Below, piece after piece: positions 48,979 through 57,345 of a DNA stretch of 64,000 nt (position 1 is the stretch's first letter; every line of letters starts with the position of its first letter). The stretch is from Cloacibacillus porcorum (lineage in GTDB: Bacteria; Synergistota; Synergistia; Synergistales; Synergistaceae). The stretch lies in NCBI RefSeq assembly GCF_001701045.1, contig NZ_CP016757.1:2101501-2165500 (forward strand), written 5' to 3'. The notes beneath the pieces are model-generated. The model saw only the letters and a program-made list of their open reading frames with translations. It ran no database searches and was not told where the DNA came from. The position numbers and the translations under genes were made by a program.

Positions 48979-49604
48979 ACAACTCAACGTCCCTTCATTC
49001 TTAAAATGATGTATAAATTAAACTAAAAAGTCTCTGACGCATCCGCCGTAATTAAGGACCGTCCGGATAAGGTACGCGATAAAAACATCGAGCGACAAAA
49101 CGGCGGCGGCGCGAATACATTCTCTCCGCTTCCGCAGCCCGCGTTTCATAAAGGTGAGGGCGGCACGGCATACGGCTGTCAAAAAACGCGGCGGAAATAC
49201 AGCAGCTTATCCCCAATATTTAAATTCTCTCCTATTAGCGCCTCCCTGCATGCAATGTCGTATATCATTAACATAAAGTTGTACACCAACAACATTATGC
49301 TTGATAGTTTTACACAATAAACAATTGATGTCAAGTATATATGTAAAATACACTTATCTAAAACCACCATGTATTCACTGTTTTTAACTATATATGTCAA
49401 CAAATTTGACAATAATCGGCTCAGCCCTGAAGACGGATAACCGACCGCTCATTTGAGAATAGACGCAGCGGCACTAATGCGAACACTTTATGGCTGTTTC
49501 AATATATTTGATATGGGATTATTTCGAAGTGTTTGAAAAGTAAAAAGAGGAAAAGTCCATCCGATGACATCGGCGGCCGGAACATCGCAGACAGAGGCAA
49601 AAAC
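48979..49604. other. Upstream region of the adhesin operon
   Basis: About 625 bases. The middle (about 49200-49440) is strongly A/T rich and carries at least two TTGACA hexamers on the minus strand (around 49337 and 49400) with imperfect -10 partners. This suits a regulatory region for the Skp-like/adhesin pair. A 77-codon minus-strand frame here looks random in composition. No RNA gene was recognised. Confidence 0.4.
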
Positions 49605-49642
49605 AAAAGAGCGGATACGCCGCAATGCGCATTCCGCTCTTT
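49605..49642 (-). terminator. Terminator of the mtaD end of the methyl-cycle operon
   Basis: AAAGAGCGGA pairs with TCCGCTCTTT, giving a T tail on the minus strand (TTTTGTTTTT). It lies about 60 bases beyond the mtaD stop. Confidence 0.8.
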
Positions 49643-49703
49643 ACTGGTCAATATTATCGTTTATTCAGCCGGCGAGCCGCCCTTTATTCCAAGAGAAGCT
49701 CCG

Positions 49704-50984
49704 CTACGCGGTCAGATATTTTCTCACCGACGCCGCCTCTGCCATAATCTTTTCGGCGTCCATCTTCGTGAAGGCTCCCATATGATAGAGCGTCTCACCA
49801 GCGACGACCGTCGTTCTCACGTCAGCTGACGAACCGGCATAGACGAGGTAACCCGGCAGATTCTCGAAGTCCCAGCCCACATACTGCGGCTGGTCGAGGT
49901 CTATCAGCATAAAGTCAGCCGTGTATCCCTCTTTGATAAGCCCCGTCTTTTCAAAGCCGAGGGCCAGCGCGCCGTTCACCGTCGCCATACGCAGGGCCTC
50001 CTCCGCGGAGAGCAGGGTCGGGTCCATGTTCGCCCCCTTCTGCGCGAGAGCGGCGAAGCGCAGCTCATCCCACATGTCGAGGCGGTTGTTGCTCGAAGCG
50101 CCGTCGGAGCCGATAGCGACCTTCACTCCCGCTCTCTGCATATCCACCACGGGGGCGGTGCCGCTGCCAAGCTTCCAGTTGCTCTTAGGGTTGTGCGCCA
50201 CGGTGATGTTCGGCTGCGCGTAGAAGGGCAGCCTTTCCTTCTCTATCCAGACACAGTGCGCAAGGAGCAGCTGTTTGACGCCGTAAATACCGGTTTTTTC
50301 AAGGAACTCCTCCGGCGTCATGCTCTTCGACGACTCGGAGAGCGGCCAGTCGCGCGTCGTCTCCAGCCAGTGCAGCTGAACGGCGAGGTCGTTCTCCTTC
50401 GCCGCGTCGGCGATATCCTTCATCAGTTCAAATGGCACGGTGTAGGGGGCGTGCGGGCCAAGCTGTACGCTCACAAGTCCCTGCGCGCCGTTATAGTCCT
50501 TCGCGAGCTTCAGGTTCTCCGCCAGCTTCTCCGCGCCGTCAGCGCCGCCGACGATACCGCGGCAGAGTCCGGCCCTCATGCCGCAGGCCAGCGCCGCCTC
50601 GGCGACCCGGTCCATAAAGAAATACATATCGGCGAAGCAGGTCGTCCCCGTGGAGAGCATCTCCATGACCGCCAGCTGCGTCCCTGTATAGACGCGGTCG
50701 CCGTTGAGCCTGTTCTCCACCGGCCAGATCCGCTGTTCAAGCCACTCCATCAGCGGCAGCTCCTCGCCGAGGCCGCGCAGCAGCGTCATCGCCGCGTGTC
50801 CGTGGGCGTTGACGAAGCCGGGCAGCAGCGCCGTCTTGCCGCGCCCCTCATAGGCCGAGCCGTAACGGAAGGTTCCCGCCGGTTCGACGGCGACGATCTC
50901 CGCCCCCTCGGTGCGCACGTCGCAGCGGCGCGCGCCCTTCGATTCACCGTCCCAGACAATCACATCGCGGTAAAGGTTCTGCAT
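49704..50984 (-). CDS. mtaD: Amidohydrolase, S-adenosylhomocysteine/5'-methylthioadenosine deaminase type
   Basis: 426 residues of the amidohydrolase fold. The metal motif is FVNAHGHAAMTLLRGLG, followed by the family's LMEWLEQRIWPVE, HWLETTRDW, AHNPKSNWKLGSG and GSDGASSNNRLDM (catalytic D). These match MtaD-type deaminases, which turn MTA, SAH or adenosine into the inosine analogues. Its start is one base after the ahcY stop, and mtnA lies upstream, so three genes for by-products of S-adenosylmethionine are transcribed together. The exact substrate range is not readable from sequence. Confidence 0.88.
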   Translation of the reverse strand: MQNLYRDVIVWDGESKGARRCDVRTEGAEIVAVEPAGTFRYGSAYEGRGKTALLPGFVNAHGHAAMTLLRGLGEELPLMEWLEQRIWPVENRLNGDRVYTGTQLAVMEMLSTGTTCFADMYFFMDRVAEAALACGMRAGLCRGIVGGADGAEKLAENLKLAKDYNGAQGLVSVQLGPHAPYTVPFELMKDIADAAKENDLAVQLHWLETTRDWPLSESSKSMTPEEFLEKTGIYGVKQLLLAHCVWIEKERLPFYAQPNITVAHNPKSNWKLGSGTAPVVDMQRAGVKVAIGSDGASSNNRLDMWDELRFAALAQKGANMDPTLLSAEEALRMATVNGALALGFEKTGLIKEGYTADFMLIDLDQPQYVGWDFENLPGYLVYAGSSADVRTTVVAGETLYHMGAFTKMDAEKIMAEAASVRKYLTA

Positions 50985-50985
50985 C

Positions 50986-52233
50986 CTATTCCCTCCAGCT
51001 CGCCATATATTCTTCCTGCTCCGGCGTAAGCTTCTCGATCGTTATCCCAAGAGACTCGAGCTTGAGCTCCGCGATGCGCCGGTCAAGCTCCTCCGGCACG
51101 TTGTAAAGCCCCGGCTCCAGCCGGTTGTTCGCGATATAGAGCGACGAGAGCAGCTGCATCGCGAAGCTGAGGTCCATTATCTCTACCGGGTGGCCGTCGC
51201 CGGCGGCGAGGTTGACGAGACGTCCCTCTCCGAGCAGGTGAAGCCTGCGGCCGTCTGCGGTCACGAATGTCTCTATATTGTCGCGCGGCTGACGCCTTTC
51301 GACGGCAAGTTCACGGAGGTCGGGCACATAGACCTCCACGTCGAAGTGGCCCGCGTTTGCGAGCAGGACGCCGTCCTTCATATTCTCAAAATGTTCGCGG
51401 CGGATGACCTTCGTATTTCCCGTGACGGTGATGAAAACGTCTCCGACCCTGCTCGCGGCGTTCATATCCATCACCTCGAAGCCGTCCATAAGCGCCTCAA
51501 GCGCGCGGTGGGGATCGACCTCGACGACGATGACACGCGCGCCGAGCCCCGCCGCCCTCTTCGCGGTACCCTTGCCGCACCAGCCGTAGCCGGAGACGAC
51601 GACGTTTTTACCTGCGACGATAAGGTTCGTCGTGCGCAGGATCGCGTCCCACACCGACTGCCCCGTGCCGTAGCGGTTGTCAAAAAGGTGTTTGCTCTGC
51701 GCGTCGTTGACGGCAAGCATCGGGAAGGGCAGCACGCCCTCCTCGGCCATCGCCTTGAGGCGCTTGATACCGGTGGTCGTCTCTTCACAGCCGCCAAGGA
51801 TGTTCTTTATCAGGTCGCGGCGCTCCTCGATTATCATTGAGACCACGTCGCCGCCGTCGTCGATGATCACCTGCGGGTCCCACTTGAGCATCTCGCGAAG
51901 GTTCTCGCTGTACTCCTCCGCGCTCATACCGCGGCGGCTGAATACGTGGACGCCCTCTTCAACGAGCGCGGCGCATATCGGGTCCTGCGTCGAAAGCGGG
52001 TTGCTGCCCGCCGTAACGACAGTCGCGCCAAGCTGGTGGAGCACCTTCAGCAGGCAGGCCGTCTTGGCCTCAAGGTGGAGGCAGGTACCGACGACCACGC
52101 CGGCCAGCGGCTGCGCGGGAGTCTCCTTCTCGGCTATCAGCCGCAGGACGGGCATATACTCCCAGGCCCACTCCATCCGGCGGTGCCCCTCGGGGGCGAG
52201 ATTTATATCCGCGATCTTAAATTCATTCCTCAT
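50986..52233 (-). CDS. ahcY: Adenosylhomocysteinase
   Basis: 415 residues, the shorter bacterial and archaeal type. Substrate residues are present (HLEAKTACLLKVLHQLGATV, then NPLSTQDPICAALVE, NRYGTGQSVWDAILRTT). The NAD fold is marked by GYGWCGKGTAKRAAGLGARV and VTVTGN-like ITVTGNTKVIRREHFE. A C-terminal LYNVPEELDRRIAELKLESL follows. It cleaves S-adenosylhomocysteine to homocysteine and adenosine. Together with mtaD and mtnA it forms a recycling set for SAM-dependent reactions. Confidence 0.95.
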   Translation of the reverse strand: MRNEFKIADINLAPEGHRRMEWAWEYMPVLRLIAEKETPAQPLAGVVVGTCLHLEAKTACLLKVLHQLGATVVTAGSNPLSTQDPICAALVEEGVHVFSRRGMSAEEYSENLREMLKWDPQVIIDDGGDVVSMIIEERRDLIKNILGGCEETTTGIKRLKAMAEEGVLPFPMLAVNDAQSKHLFDNRYGTGQSVWDAILRTTNLIVAGKNVVVSGYGWCGKGTAKRAAGLGARVIVVEVDPHRALEALMDGFEVMDMNAASRVGDVFITVTGNTKVIRREHFENMKDGVLLANAGHFDVEVYVPDLRELAVERRQPRDNIETFVTADGRRLHLLGEGRLVNLAAGDGHPVEIMDLSFAMQLLSSLYIANNRLEPGLYNVPEELDRRIAELKLESLGITIEKLTPEQEEYMASWRE

Positions 52234-52235
52234 CT

Positions 52236-53255
52236 TTACCTTTTCCTCCCCGGAAAAAATTTTTTTATATTTTCGGCAAACGGCGCACGGATGATGCCGC
52301 GCTCCGTAATGATTCCCGTGATAAGTTCGTTCGGCGTAACGTCAAAGGCCGGATTCCAGACCTTTATCTCCTCCGGCACCACCTCGACGCCGCCGACGGC
52401 GCGTACCTCACCGCCGCCGCGCTCCTCGATCGGGATATCCTCGCCGGAGGCGCACCCCGCGTCAAAGGTGGAAAGCGGCGCGGCGATATAGAAGGGCACG
52501 CCATGCCGTTTTGCGGCGATCGCGAGGCTGTAGGTGCCGATCTTGTTCGCGGCGTCGCCGTTCATCGCCACGCGGTCCGCGCCGGTGACGGCGGCGTCGA
52601 TCTTCACGCGCGACATGAGAAAGGCGGCCATCGAATCGGTGATCACCGTCACGTCAAAGCCGTCCCGCTGAAGCTCGTAGGCGGTGAGCAAACTGCCCTG
52701 CAGACGCGGCCGCGTCTCGTCGGCGTAGATCTTTATCTCCTTGCCCGCCTCGGCGGCGGCGCGAAATACTCCGAGCGCCGTGCCGTAACCGGCCGTCGCG
52801 AGCGCCCCCGCGTTGCAGTGGGTGATCGCCGCGCCCTTTTCCGGCAGTATCTCCTGCCCGAAGCGGCCGATACTTTTATTTATCTCGATATCCTCGTCAT
52901 GGATGTTTTTTGCCTCTTTCTCCATGATGAGGTAGAGTTCATCTTTATTTTTATCCTCGTTCGCGCGCCAAAGCGCCTCCATGCGCCTGATGGCCCAGAA
53001 GAGGTTCACCGCCGTGGGGCGCGTCCCGGCAAGCCGCCGCGCCGCCGCCGCGAAATCTTCGCCTTTGAGCGCGAGGACGAGGCCGTAGGCCGCGGCCACC
53101 CCGATGGCGGGCGCGCCGCGGACCGTCATGTTCTCTATCGCGCGCGCCGTCTCTTCGGCGCTTTCACAGCTCACATACTCGGTCCTGCTTGGAAGCTGCC
53201 GCTGGTCAAGGAGCAGCAGCCGGCCCTCTTTCCATTCGATAGTCGCGGGCAGCAT
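52236..53255 (-). CDS. mtnA: Methylthioribose-1-phosphate isomerase
   Basis: 339 residues. Motifs of the eIF2B-like MtnA family are MTVRGAPAIGVAAAYGLVLA, THCNAGALATAGYGTALGV (catalytic Cys), ITDSMAAFLM and VTGADRVAMNGDAANKIGTY (catalytic D). It isomerises methylthioribose 1-phosphate to the ribulose form in methionine salvage, although in some anaerobes it feeds other routes. No other mtn genes are in the window. It is directly followed by ahcY with a 2-base gap. Confidence 0.93.
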   Translation of the reverse strand: MLPATIEWKEGRLLLLDQRQLPSRTEYVSCESAEETARAIENMTVRGAPAIGVAAAYGLVLALKGEDFAAAARRLAGTRPTAVNLFWAIRRMEALWRANEDKNKDELYLIMEKEAKNIHDEDIEINKSIGRFGQEILPEKGAAITHCNAGALATAGYGTALGVFRAAAEAGKEIKIYADETRPRLQGSLLTAYELQRDGFDVTVITDSMAAFLMSRVKIDAAVTGADRVAMNGDAANKIGTYSLAIAAKRHGVPFYIAAPLSTFDAGCASGEDIPIEERGGGEVRAVGGVEVVPEEIKVWNPAFDVTPNELITGIITERGIIRAPFAENIKKFFPGRKR

Positions 53256-53256
53256 C

Positions 53257-54495
53257 TTATTTTGCCTCCCCGAAAAACGGTTTGTGGGAAACTTCTTTCA
53301 CGACGGCCTCGGCGCTGCCGTCGTTCATGATGATCTTCACAGTATCGCCAACCTTCATCGAAGCCGCCGAACGGATCACCGCGCCGGAGATGTCGGCGCA
53401 GATGCTGTAACCCTTCGCCAGCAGCGCGAGCGGCGAAAGGTTCGCGAGCCTCGCGGCAAAGGCCGCAAGCCCGGCGCACTCCTCCCGCAGCCTCTTGGCT
53501 ATCGCGTTGTCGGCGGAGAGCACCGCCCGCTCGGTAAAGTCCACGGCGGGCTGCAGATGGCCTCTGACGATATCCCGGTCAAGACGCCCCTTAGCGGCGG
53601 CGATATTCTTATCCATAAAGCCAATGCGCGCCTCCAGCCGTCCGCGCATATTGCGCGCCGCGTTCTGCAGCGCCGCCTCCAGCGCGCGGCCGTCGGGAAA
53701 GAGCCGCTCCGCCGCTCCCGAGGGAGTGGGAGCCGCCGCGTCGGCGGCCATATCGGCGAGCGTGCTGTCTATCTGGTGGCCCAGCCCTGTGATCACAGGG
53801 ACGGGCGAGAGCCTTATCGCGCGCACGACGAACTCGTTATCAAAAATGTCCAGGTCGTCGCGGTTTCCGCCGCCGCGCGCAAGCATTACGCAGGAGAGGC
53901 CGGGGATGCGCCGCGCCAGCTCAAAGGCGCGCACGATCTCCTCGGGAGCGCCTAGCCCCTGCATGAGGCTGGGAATGACGATAAGCTCCGCGCAGGGAAA
54001 GCGGAGCGAGTGAAGCTTTAAAATATCCTGGAGCGCCGCGCCGGTCGGCGAGGTGATCACGGCGACCCGTTCCGGGTAACGCGGCAGCGGCCTTTTGAGC
54101 CGGGGATCAAATACCCCCTCCTGCTCCAGGCGCAGCCGCAGCGCCTCTTTCGCGCGCGCCTTCGCGCCGGCTCCAAGCGGCAGCAGTGTCGTCGCGTATA
54201 TTTGATAGGAGCCGCGCGCGCCGTAGACGTCTATCTTGCCGCGGACAAGCACCTCGTCGCCGTCCTTCGGCCAGACCAGCACCGAGTTCGCGTAAGAGCG
54301 GAAGAGCACGCAGGCGACGCGGGAGTTCGCGCCGAGCAGCGTAAAATAGGCGTGTCCGCTGGTGTGTAACTTAAAGCCTAGCAGCTCTCCGCGCACGGAG
54401 AGATTCTGCAGCGACGGCTCACGAAAGAGCGCCTCTCTCACGGAGGCCGTCATCTCATCTACCGTTACGATATTGTTGTTCTTATTCGCGTTCAT
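53257..54495 (-). CDS. xseA: Exodeoxyribonuclease VII large subunit
   Basis: 412 residues. The N-terminal OB fold spans about 10-110 (TVDEMTASVREALFREPSLQ, ...GELLGFKLHTSGHAYFTL), with FDPRLKRPLPRYPERVAVIT next. The catalytic region has LARGGGNRDDLDIFDNEFVV and PVITGLGHQIDSTLADMAAD, the core signature. The C-terminal coiled part is shorter than in E. coli. It degrades single-stranded DNA with XseB, whose small gene I do not find nearby. It overlaps nusB by 14 bases. Confidence 0.95.
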   Translation of the reverse strand: MNANKNNNIVTVDEMTASVREALFREPSLQNLSVRGELLGFKLHTSGHAYFTLLGANSRVACVLFRSYANSVLVWPKDGDEVLVRGKIDVYGARGSYQIYATTLLPLGAGAKARAKEALRLRLEQEGVFDPRLKRPLPRYPERVAVITSPTGAALQDILKLHSLRFPCAELIVIPSLMQGLGAPEEIVRAFELARRIPGLSCVMLARGGGNRDDLDIFDNEFVVRAIRLSPVPVITGLGHQIDSTLADMAADAAAPTPSGAAERLFPDGRALEAALQNAARNMRGRLEARIGFMDKNIAAAKGRLDRDIVRGHLQPAVDFTERAVLSADNAIAKRLREECAGLAAFAARLANLSPLALLAKGYSICADISGAVIRSAASMKVGDTVKIIMNDGSAEAVVKEVSHKPFFGEAK

Positions 54496-55021
54496 TATCG
54501 CTGCGCACTATGCGTCCGAGCACTCCGTTCACAAAACGGCCGGACTCCTCCGTGCCGAAGGCCTTGGCGATCTCCACCGCCTCGGATATCGCTACGTTCA
54601 CGGGGACGCTCTGCGCGATGATACCCTCATAGAGGGCCAGCGATATGACCGCCTTATCGATCGCGACCAGCCTCTCGGGACGCCATTTGCTCTCCATATT
54701 CACGCGGATAATGTCCTCGATCTTCACGCTGTTGCTGCGCACGCCGCGGAAGAGCTCCGCAGCGTAGGCCAGCACCTCGTCCCGTTCAGACTCCGAGAGG
54801 GAGAGGTCGAAGGCGGATACCGAGGGAAACTTCTTTTTATCCGGAGATTCCGCGCCCTCATCCGCGAGCTCCGCGCTGAAAAGTTCGAGGGCCTCGTCGG
54901 CGGGAAGCAGCTCCAGCGCCTCCTGCGGCGGGGTCTCGGGTCTCATGTCAAGCATATATATCAGCTGCAGCGCGACCTCGCGCGCCCTGTGGCGCAGCCG
55001 CGCCATACGGGACATCACCAA
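54482..55021 (-). CDS. nusB: Transcription antitermination protein NusB
   Basis: About 179 residues. The start is either TTG 55021 (AGGAG at 8 bases) or ATG 55015, and the conserved part begins MARLRHRAREVALQLIYMLD. The C-terminal part has the NusB helices: MESKWRPERLVAIDKAVISL, ALYEGIIAQSVPVNVAISEA, then VEIAKAFGTEESGRFVNGVL. An insertion of acidic sequence (residues about 25-75) makes it longer than the 140-residue norm. NusB acts in rRNA transcription antitermination with NusE. It is embedded in the usual asp23-nusB-xseA order. Confidence 0.9.
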   Translation of the reverse strand: MVMSRMARLRHRAREVALQLIYMLDMRPETPPQEALELLPADEALELFSAELADEGAESPDKKKFPSVSAFDLSLSESERDEVLAYAAELFRGVRSNSVKIEDIIRVNMESKWRPERLVAIDKAVISLALYEGIIAQSVPVNVAISEAVEIAKAFGTEESGRFVNGVLGRIVRSDNERE

Positions 55022-55025
55022 AAAA

Positions 55026-55499
55026 TCATCTCCTGAAATGTTCTTTCAACGCCGCTATCTGCCGCTGTCCGTCGTCGGTGATCAGTACCCAGGCGACGCC
55101 GTAGCCAACTACGGCGGAGAAGATGGACCAAAGTATCCCCTTGATCCCCATGTGGAAGAGCGCCGTGATACCGGCGGCGGCGGCGGCCCAGAAAAGCGGC
55201 AGCATCCACACCGGCGTCGTCTTCTTGTTATCCTGCGGGGCGATATTGACCCAGTTCAGCTGTACCGCAATGCCGGACTTGTTGAATATGCCTCCGAAGC
55301 GCTCCTCAAGCGTGGCCTTCGTCTCAAAATCAGCGTCTTCGGGCGCCGCGATATAGGCGTTGAGAAGGTTCTTCTCGCCGATAAACGATACCTCCTGCAC
55401 GTAGAACTCCTGCGGGAGGCGCTTCGATATGATGAGCTTTATCGCGTCGCCGTCTATCCAGATCTTACCAAGTTTTGTCGTCGTCCATAGAAACAGCAT
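55026..55499 (-). CDS. Small membrane protein between asp23 and nusB, unknown function
   Basis: 157 residues from ATG 55499 (MLFLWTTTKLGKIWIDGDAI). A GTG three codons earlier is also possible. An N-terminal soluble part (about 1-95) is followed by two hydrophobic segments (VWMLPLFWAAAAAGITALFH, then ILWSIFSAVVGYGVAWVLI) and a short basic tail. I do not recognise a family. Its position between the Asp23 gene and nusB recalls AmaP-type membrane partners of Asp23 proteins in Gram-positives, but the sequence is not clearly AmaP. A terminator separates it from asp23. Confidence 0.65.
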   Translation of the reverse strand: MLFLWTTTKLGKIWIDGDAIKLIISKRLPQEFYVQEVSFIGEKNLLNAYIAAPEDADFETKATLEERFGGIFNKSGIAVQLNWVNIAPQDNKKTTPVWMLPLFWAAAAAGITALFHMGIKGILWSIFSAVVGYGVAWVLITDDGQRQIAALKEHFRR

Positions 55500-55520
55500 A
55501 CCCTGCACCGCCTCTCAAAA

Positions 55521-55552
55521 AAGAAGGCCGGTCATACTAAACCGGCCTTCTT
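55521..55552 (-). terminator. Intrinsic terminator after the Asp23-type gene
   Basis: AAGAAGGCCGGT pairs perfectly with ACCGGCCTTCTT over 12 bases around an 8-base loop. On the minus strand it is followed by TTTT. It lies about 21 bases after the asp23 stop, ahead of the membrane-protein gene. Confidence 0.92.
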
Positions 55553-55572
55553 AGAAGTTAAAAGCTGCTAAA

Positions 55573-56040
55573 TCAGGCCTCTTCGCCGCTGAACATATCG
55601 GCCGCGTCGGTAGCTTCACCGTCGGCCGTCTTCTTTTCCGCGAAAGTGATACCCTGAACGTAGATGTTTACGCCCTTGATCGCATAACCAGTATAGCGCT
55701 CCACCTGTTCTTTGACCGCCTCCTGGACGTCCCAGCAGACATCGGGGATCCGCAGGCCGTACTTAACGGAGATATAGGCGTCTACCACGATCTCGGGGGA
55801 ATCGCCGTCCGATATGGAGATACGGACGCCGTTTACCGTCTTGCGGCCCAGTCTGAGGTTAGCCATCAGGCCGGGGCTCGCGGGAGATACCCCTTCGACG
55901 CTGTTCAGCGCCTTCGTGGCAAGCTGCGCGATCACATCCTCCGAAATACGGACCTTGCCTTCAAGATTTGTCTGGCCTAGGCCCGACTCCATATCTTGCT
56001 TTTCTTCAACGTTGAAATCTTCGTTCATTGATTCAACCAT
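55573..56040 (-). CDS. Asp23/Gls24 family envelope stress-type protein
   Basis: 155 residues. The domain runs from about residue 27 (GKVRISEDVIAQLATKALNS, then VEGVSPASPG) through VRISISDGDSPEIVVDAYISV and GLRIPDVCWDVQEAVKEQVE, to YTGYAIKGVNIYVQGI, a complete Asp23 pattern. Acidic tails flank it. In Firmicutes these proteins sit under the membrane and respond to envelope stress. In Synergistota the role is not known to me. It lies between the zinc-ribbon gene and nusB. Confidence 0.88.
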   Translation of the reverse strand: MVESMNEDFNVEEKQDMESGLGQTNLEGKVRISEDVIAQLATKALNSVEGVSPASPGLMANLRLGRKTVNGVRISISDGDSPEIVVDAYISVKYGLRIPDVCWDVQEAVKEQVERYTGYAIKGVNIYVQGITFAEKKTADGEATDAADMFSGEEA

Positions 56041-56146
56041 GCCGCAATTCCTCCTCCTACAAGATCTCCAAAACCTTGTTTCAAAAAAACGATGAATGTC
56101 TCCTCGTTTCTAAGCCAGGCGCGCGGAGAATCTCCTCCCGCGCGGC

Positions 56147-56584
56147 CTAATCTTCAGGAAGCTTGAAGGGCTTGCCGCAGTGCGGGCAGACGAGATCTTC
56201 CTCTTCATCGTACATAGCCGGTTCAAAGTAGAAATCGTTGTTGCAGTTCGGGCACGTTACCGACTCGTATTCCTCTTCGTCAAAATCCTCGCAGTCTTCC
56301 TCGTCGTCATCATCGTAGTGATGGTGATGGCAGCACTCGTCATCATCCTCATCCTCGTAGAGCTCGTCAAGCTCATCTTCAATGTCCGAGACATCTTCGT
56401 CAAGCTGTTCGAGGTAGGCATTGAGCTCCTCATGTACCTCTTCGTGATCCTCAATTGCAACAGCCAGGGAATCCAGTGCATCAACTAATGCGGTGTAAAA
56501 CTTTGCTTTGTCAGGCGAATCAGCCGTTAAATTCTGTCCGTCGATAAGCCCCTTCAAATATGCTATTTTCTCACGTGCGCTCAT
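56147..56584 (-). CDS. Acidic protein with CD1247-type N-terminus and C-terminal zinc ribbon
   Basis: 145 residues. The first 50 (SAREKIAYLKGLIDGQNL and on) form helices typical of the CD1247 N-terminal domain. The middle (about 70-105) is almost pure D/E with a HHHH cluster. The end is a two-CxxC zinc ribbon: VTCPNCNNDFYFEP, then VCPHCGKPFKLPED. The extreme negative charge suggests interaction with basic partners or metal. No enzymatic role is evident. It lies between efp and asp23, an order I associate with Firmicutes-like genomes. Confidence 0.8.
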   Translation of the reverse strand: MSAREKIAYLKGLIDGQNLTADSPDKAKFYTALVDALDSLAVAIEDHEEVHEELNAYLEQLDEDVSDIEDELDELYEDEDDDECCHHHHYDDDDEEDCEDFDEEEYESVTCPNCNNDFYFEPAMYDEEEDLVCPHCGKPFKLPED

Positions 56585-56635
56585 TTGAATCCCTCCTGTT
56601 GGATTATGCGAATGCCGGAAGAAACCAGTGCCCGG

Positions 56636-57208
56636 TTACTTCTTCGCTCGCTCTAAATACTCCCCCGTCCTCGTGTCGACGACGATTTCTTCGCCGTTTT
56701 CCACAAAGAACGGAACAGTAACTACAAGGCCAGTCTCGGTCGTCGCGGGCTTGCCGCCGCCGGAGGCCGTATCACCCTTAAATCCGGGCGGTGTGTCGGT
56801 GATCTTCATCGTCACCTGGTTCGGGAGCTCGATGCCCATGACGCGTCCCTCATACATGTCAAAGCTGACCTCAAGGTCGTCTATAAGGAACTTTACCATA
56901 TCGCCGAGAACATCGGGCGAGAGCGTCACCTGGTCGTAGGATTCCATATCCATAAAGACGAAATCTTCGCCGTCCTTATACTGATACTGCGCGGGCTTCT
57001 CGTCGAAGATGATCCTTTCAAAGCGCTCGCCCGACTTAAAAGACTGGTCCACGCTTGAGCCGGTCTCGAGATTGCGGAGCTTGCCGCGGACGATCGCGCC
57101 GCCTCTTCCCATCTTATGATGCGAACATTCGAGGATGACCCACATTCCGCCCTCCCATTTGATCTTCAGGCCGGGACGGAAATCGCTCGTATCAACTATC
57201 TGTGCCAT
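56636..57208 (-). CDS. efp: Translation elongation factor P (arginine-tip variant)
   Basis: 190 residues from ATG 57208 (MAQIVDTSDFRPGLKIKWEG), with GGGAGG 8 bases upstream. A start 17 codons earlier lacks a site. The KOW and two OB domains are complete, including the EF-P signature region IELPNQVTMKITDTPPGFKG. At the domain-I loop tip, where most EF-Ps read KPGKG with a modified lysine, this one reads KMGRG, so the tip residue is arginine. EF-P relieves ribosome stalling at polyproline. No modification enzyme (EpmA/B, EarP, YmfI type) is visible in the window. Confidence 0.95.
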   Translation of the reverse strand: MAQIVDTSDFRPGLKIKWEGGMWVILECSHHKMGRGGAIVRGKLRNLETGSSVDQSFKSGERFERIIFDEKPAQYQYKDGEDFVFMDMESYDQVTLSPDVLGDMVKFLIDDLEVSFDMYEGRVMGIELPNQVTMKITDTPPGFKGDTASGGGKPATTETGLVVTVPFFVENGEEIVVDTRTGEYLERAKK

Positions 57209-57345
57209 AAAAATGCCTCCCTGTACTCGTATGAGCATACTCATGCCCACATATATCATTTCCTGACTATGCTACAAAATCATAACATAAAATGTGTTAA
57301 CTTATCAAATATTATGGGCAAAGAATATCGGCCAAAAGGGCTAAC

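Noticed and set aside
49179-49412. 77-codon minus-strand frame upstream of the adhesin operon
   Set aside because: A/T-driven hydrophobic frame in a promoter-rich region without a ribosome site.
50986-52300. SAH or SAM riboswitch for ahcY
   Set aside because: ahcY starts 2 bases after mtnA within a packed operon, so there is no leader RNA to hold a riboswitch. None was recognised before the first gene either.
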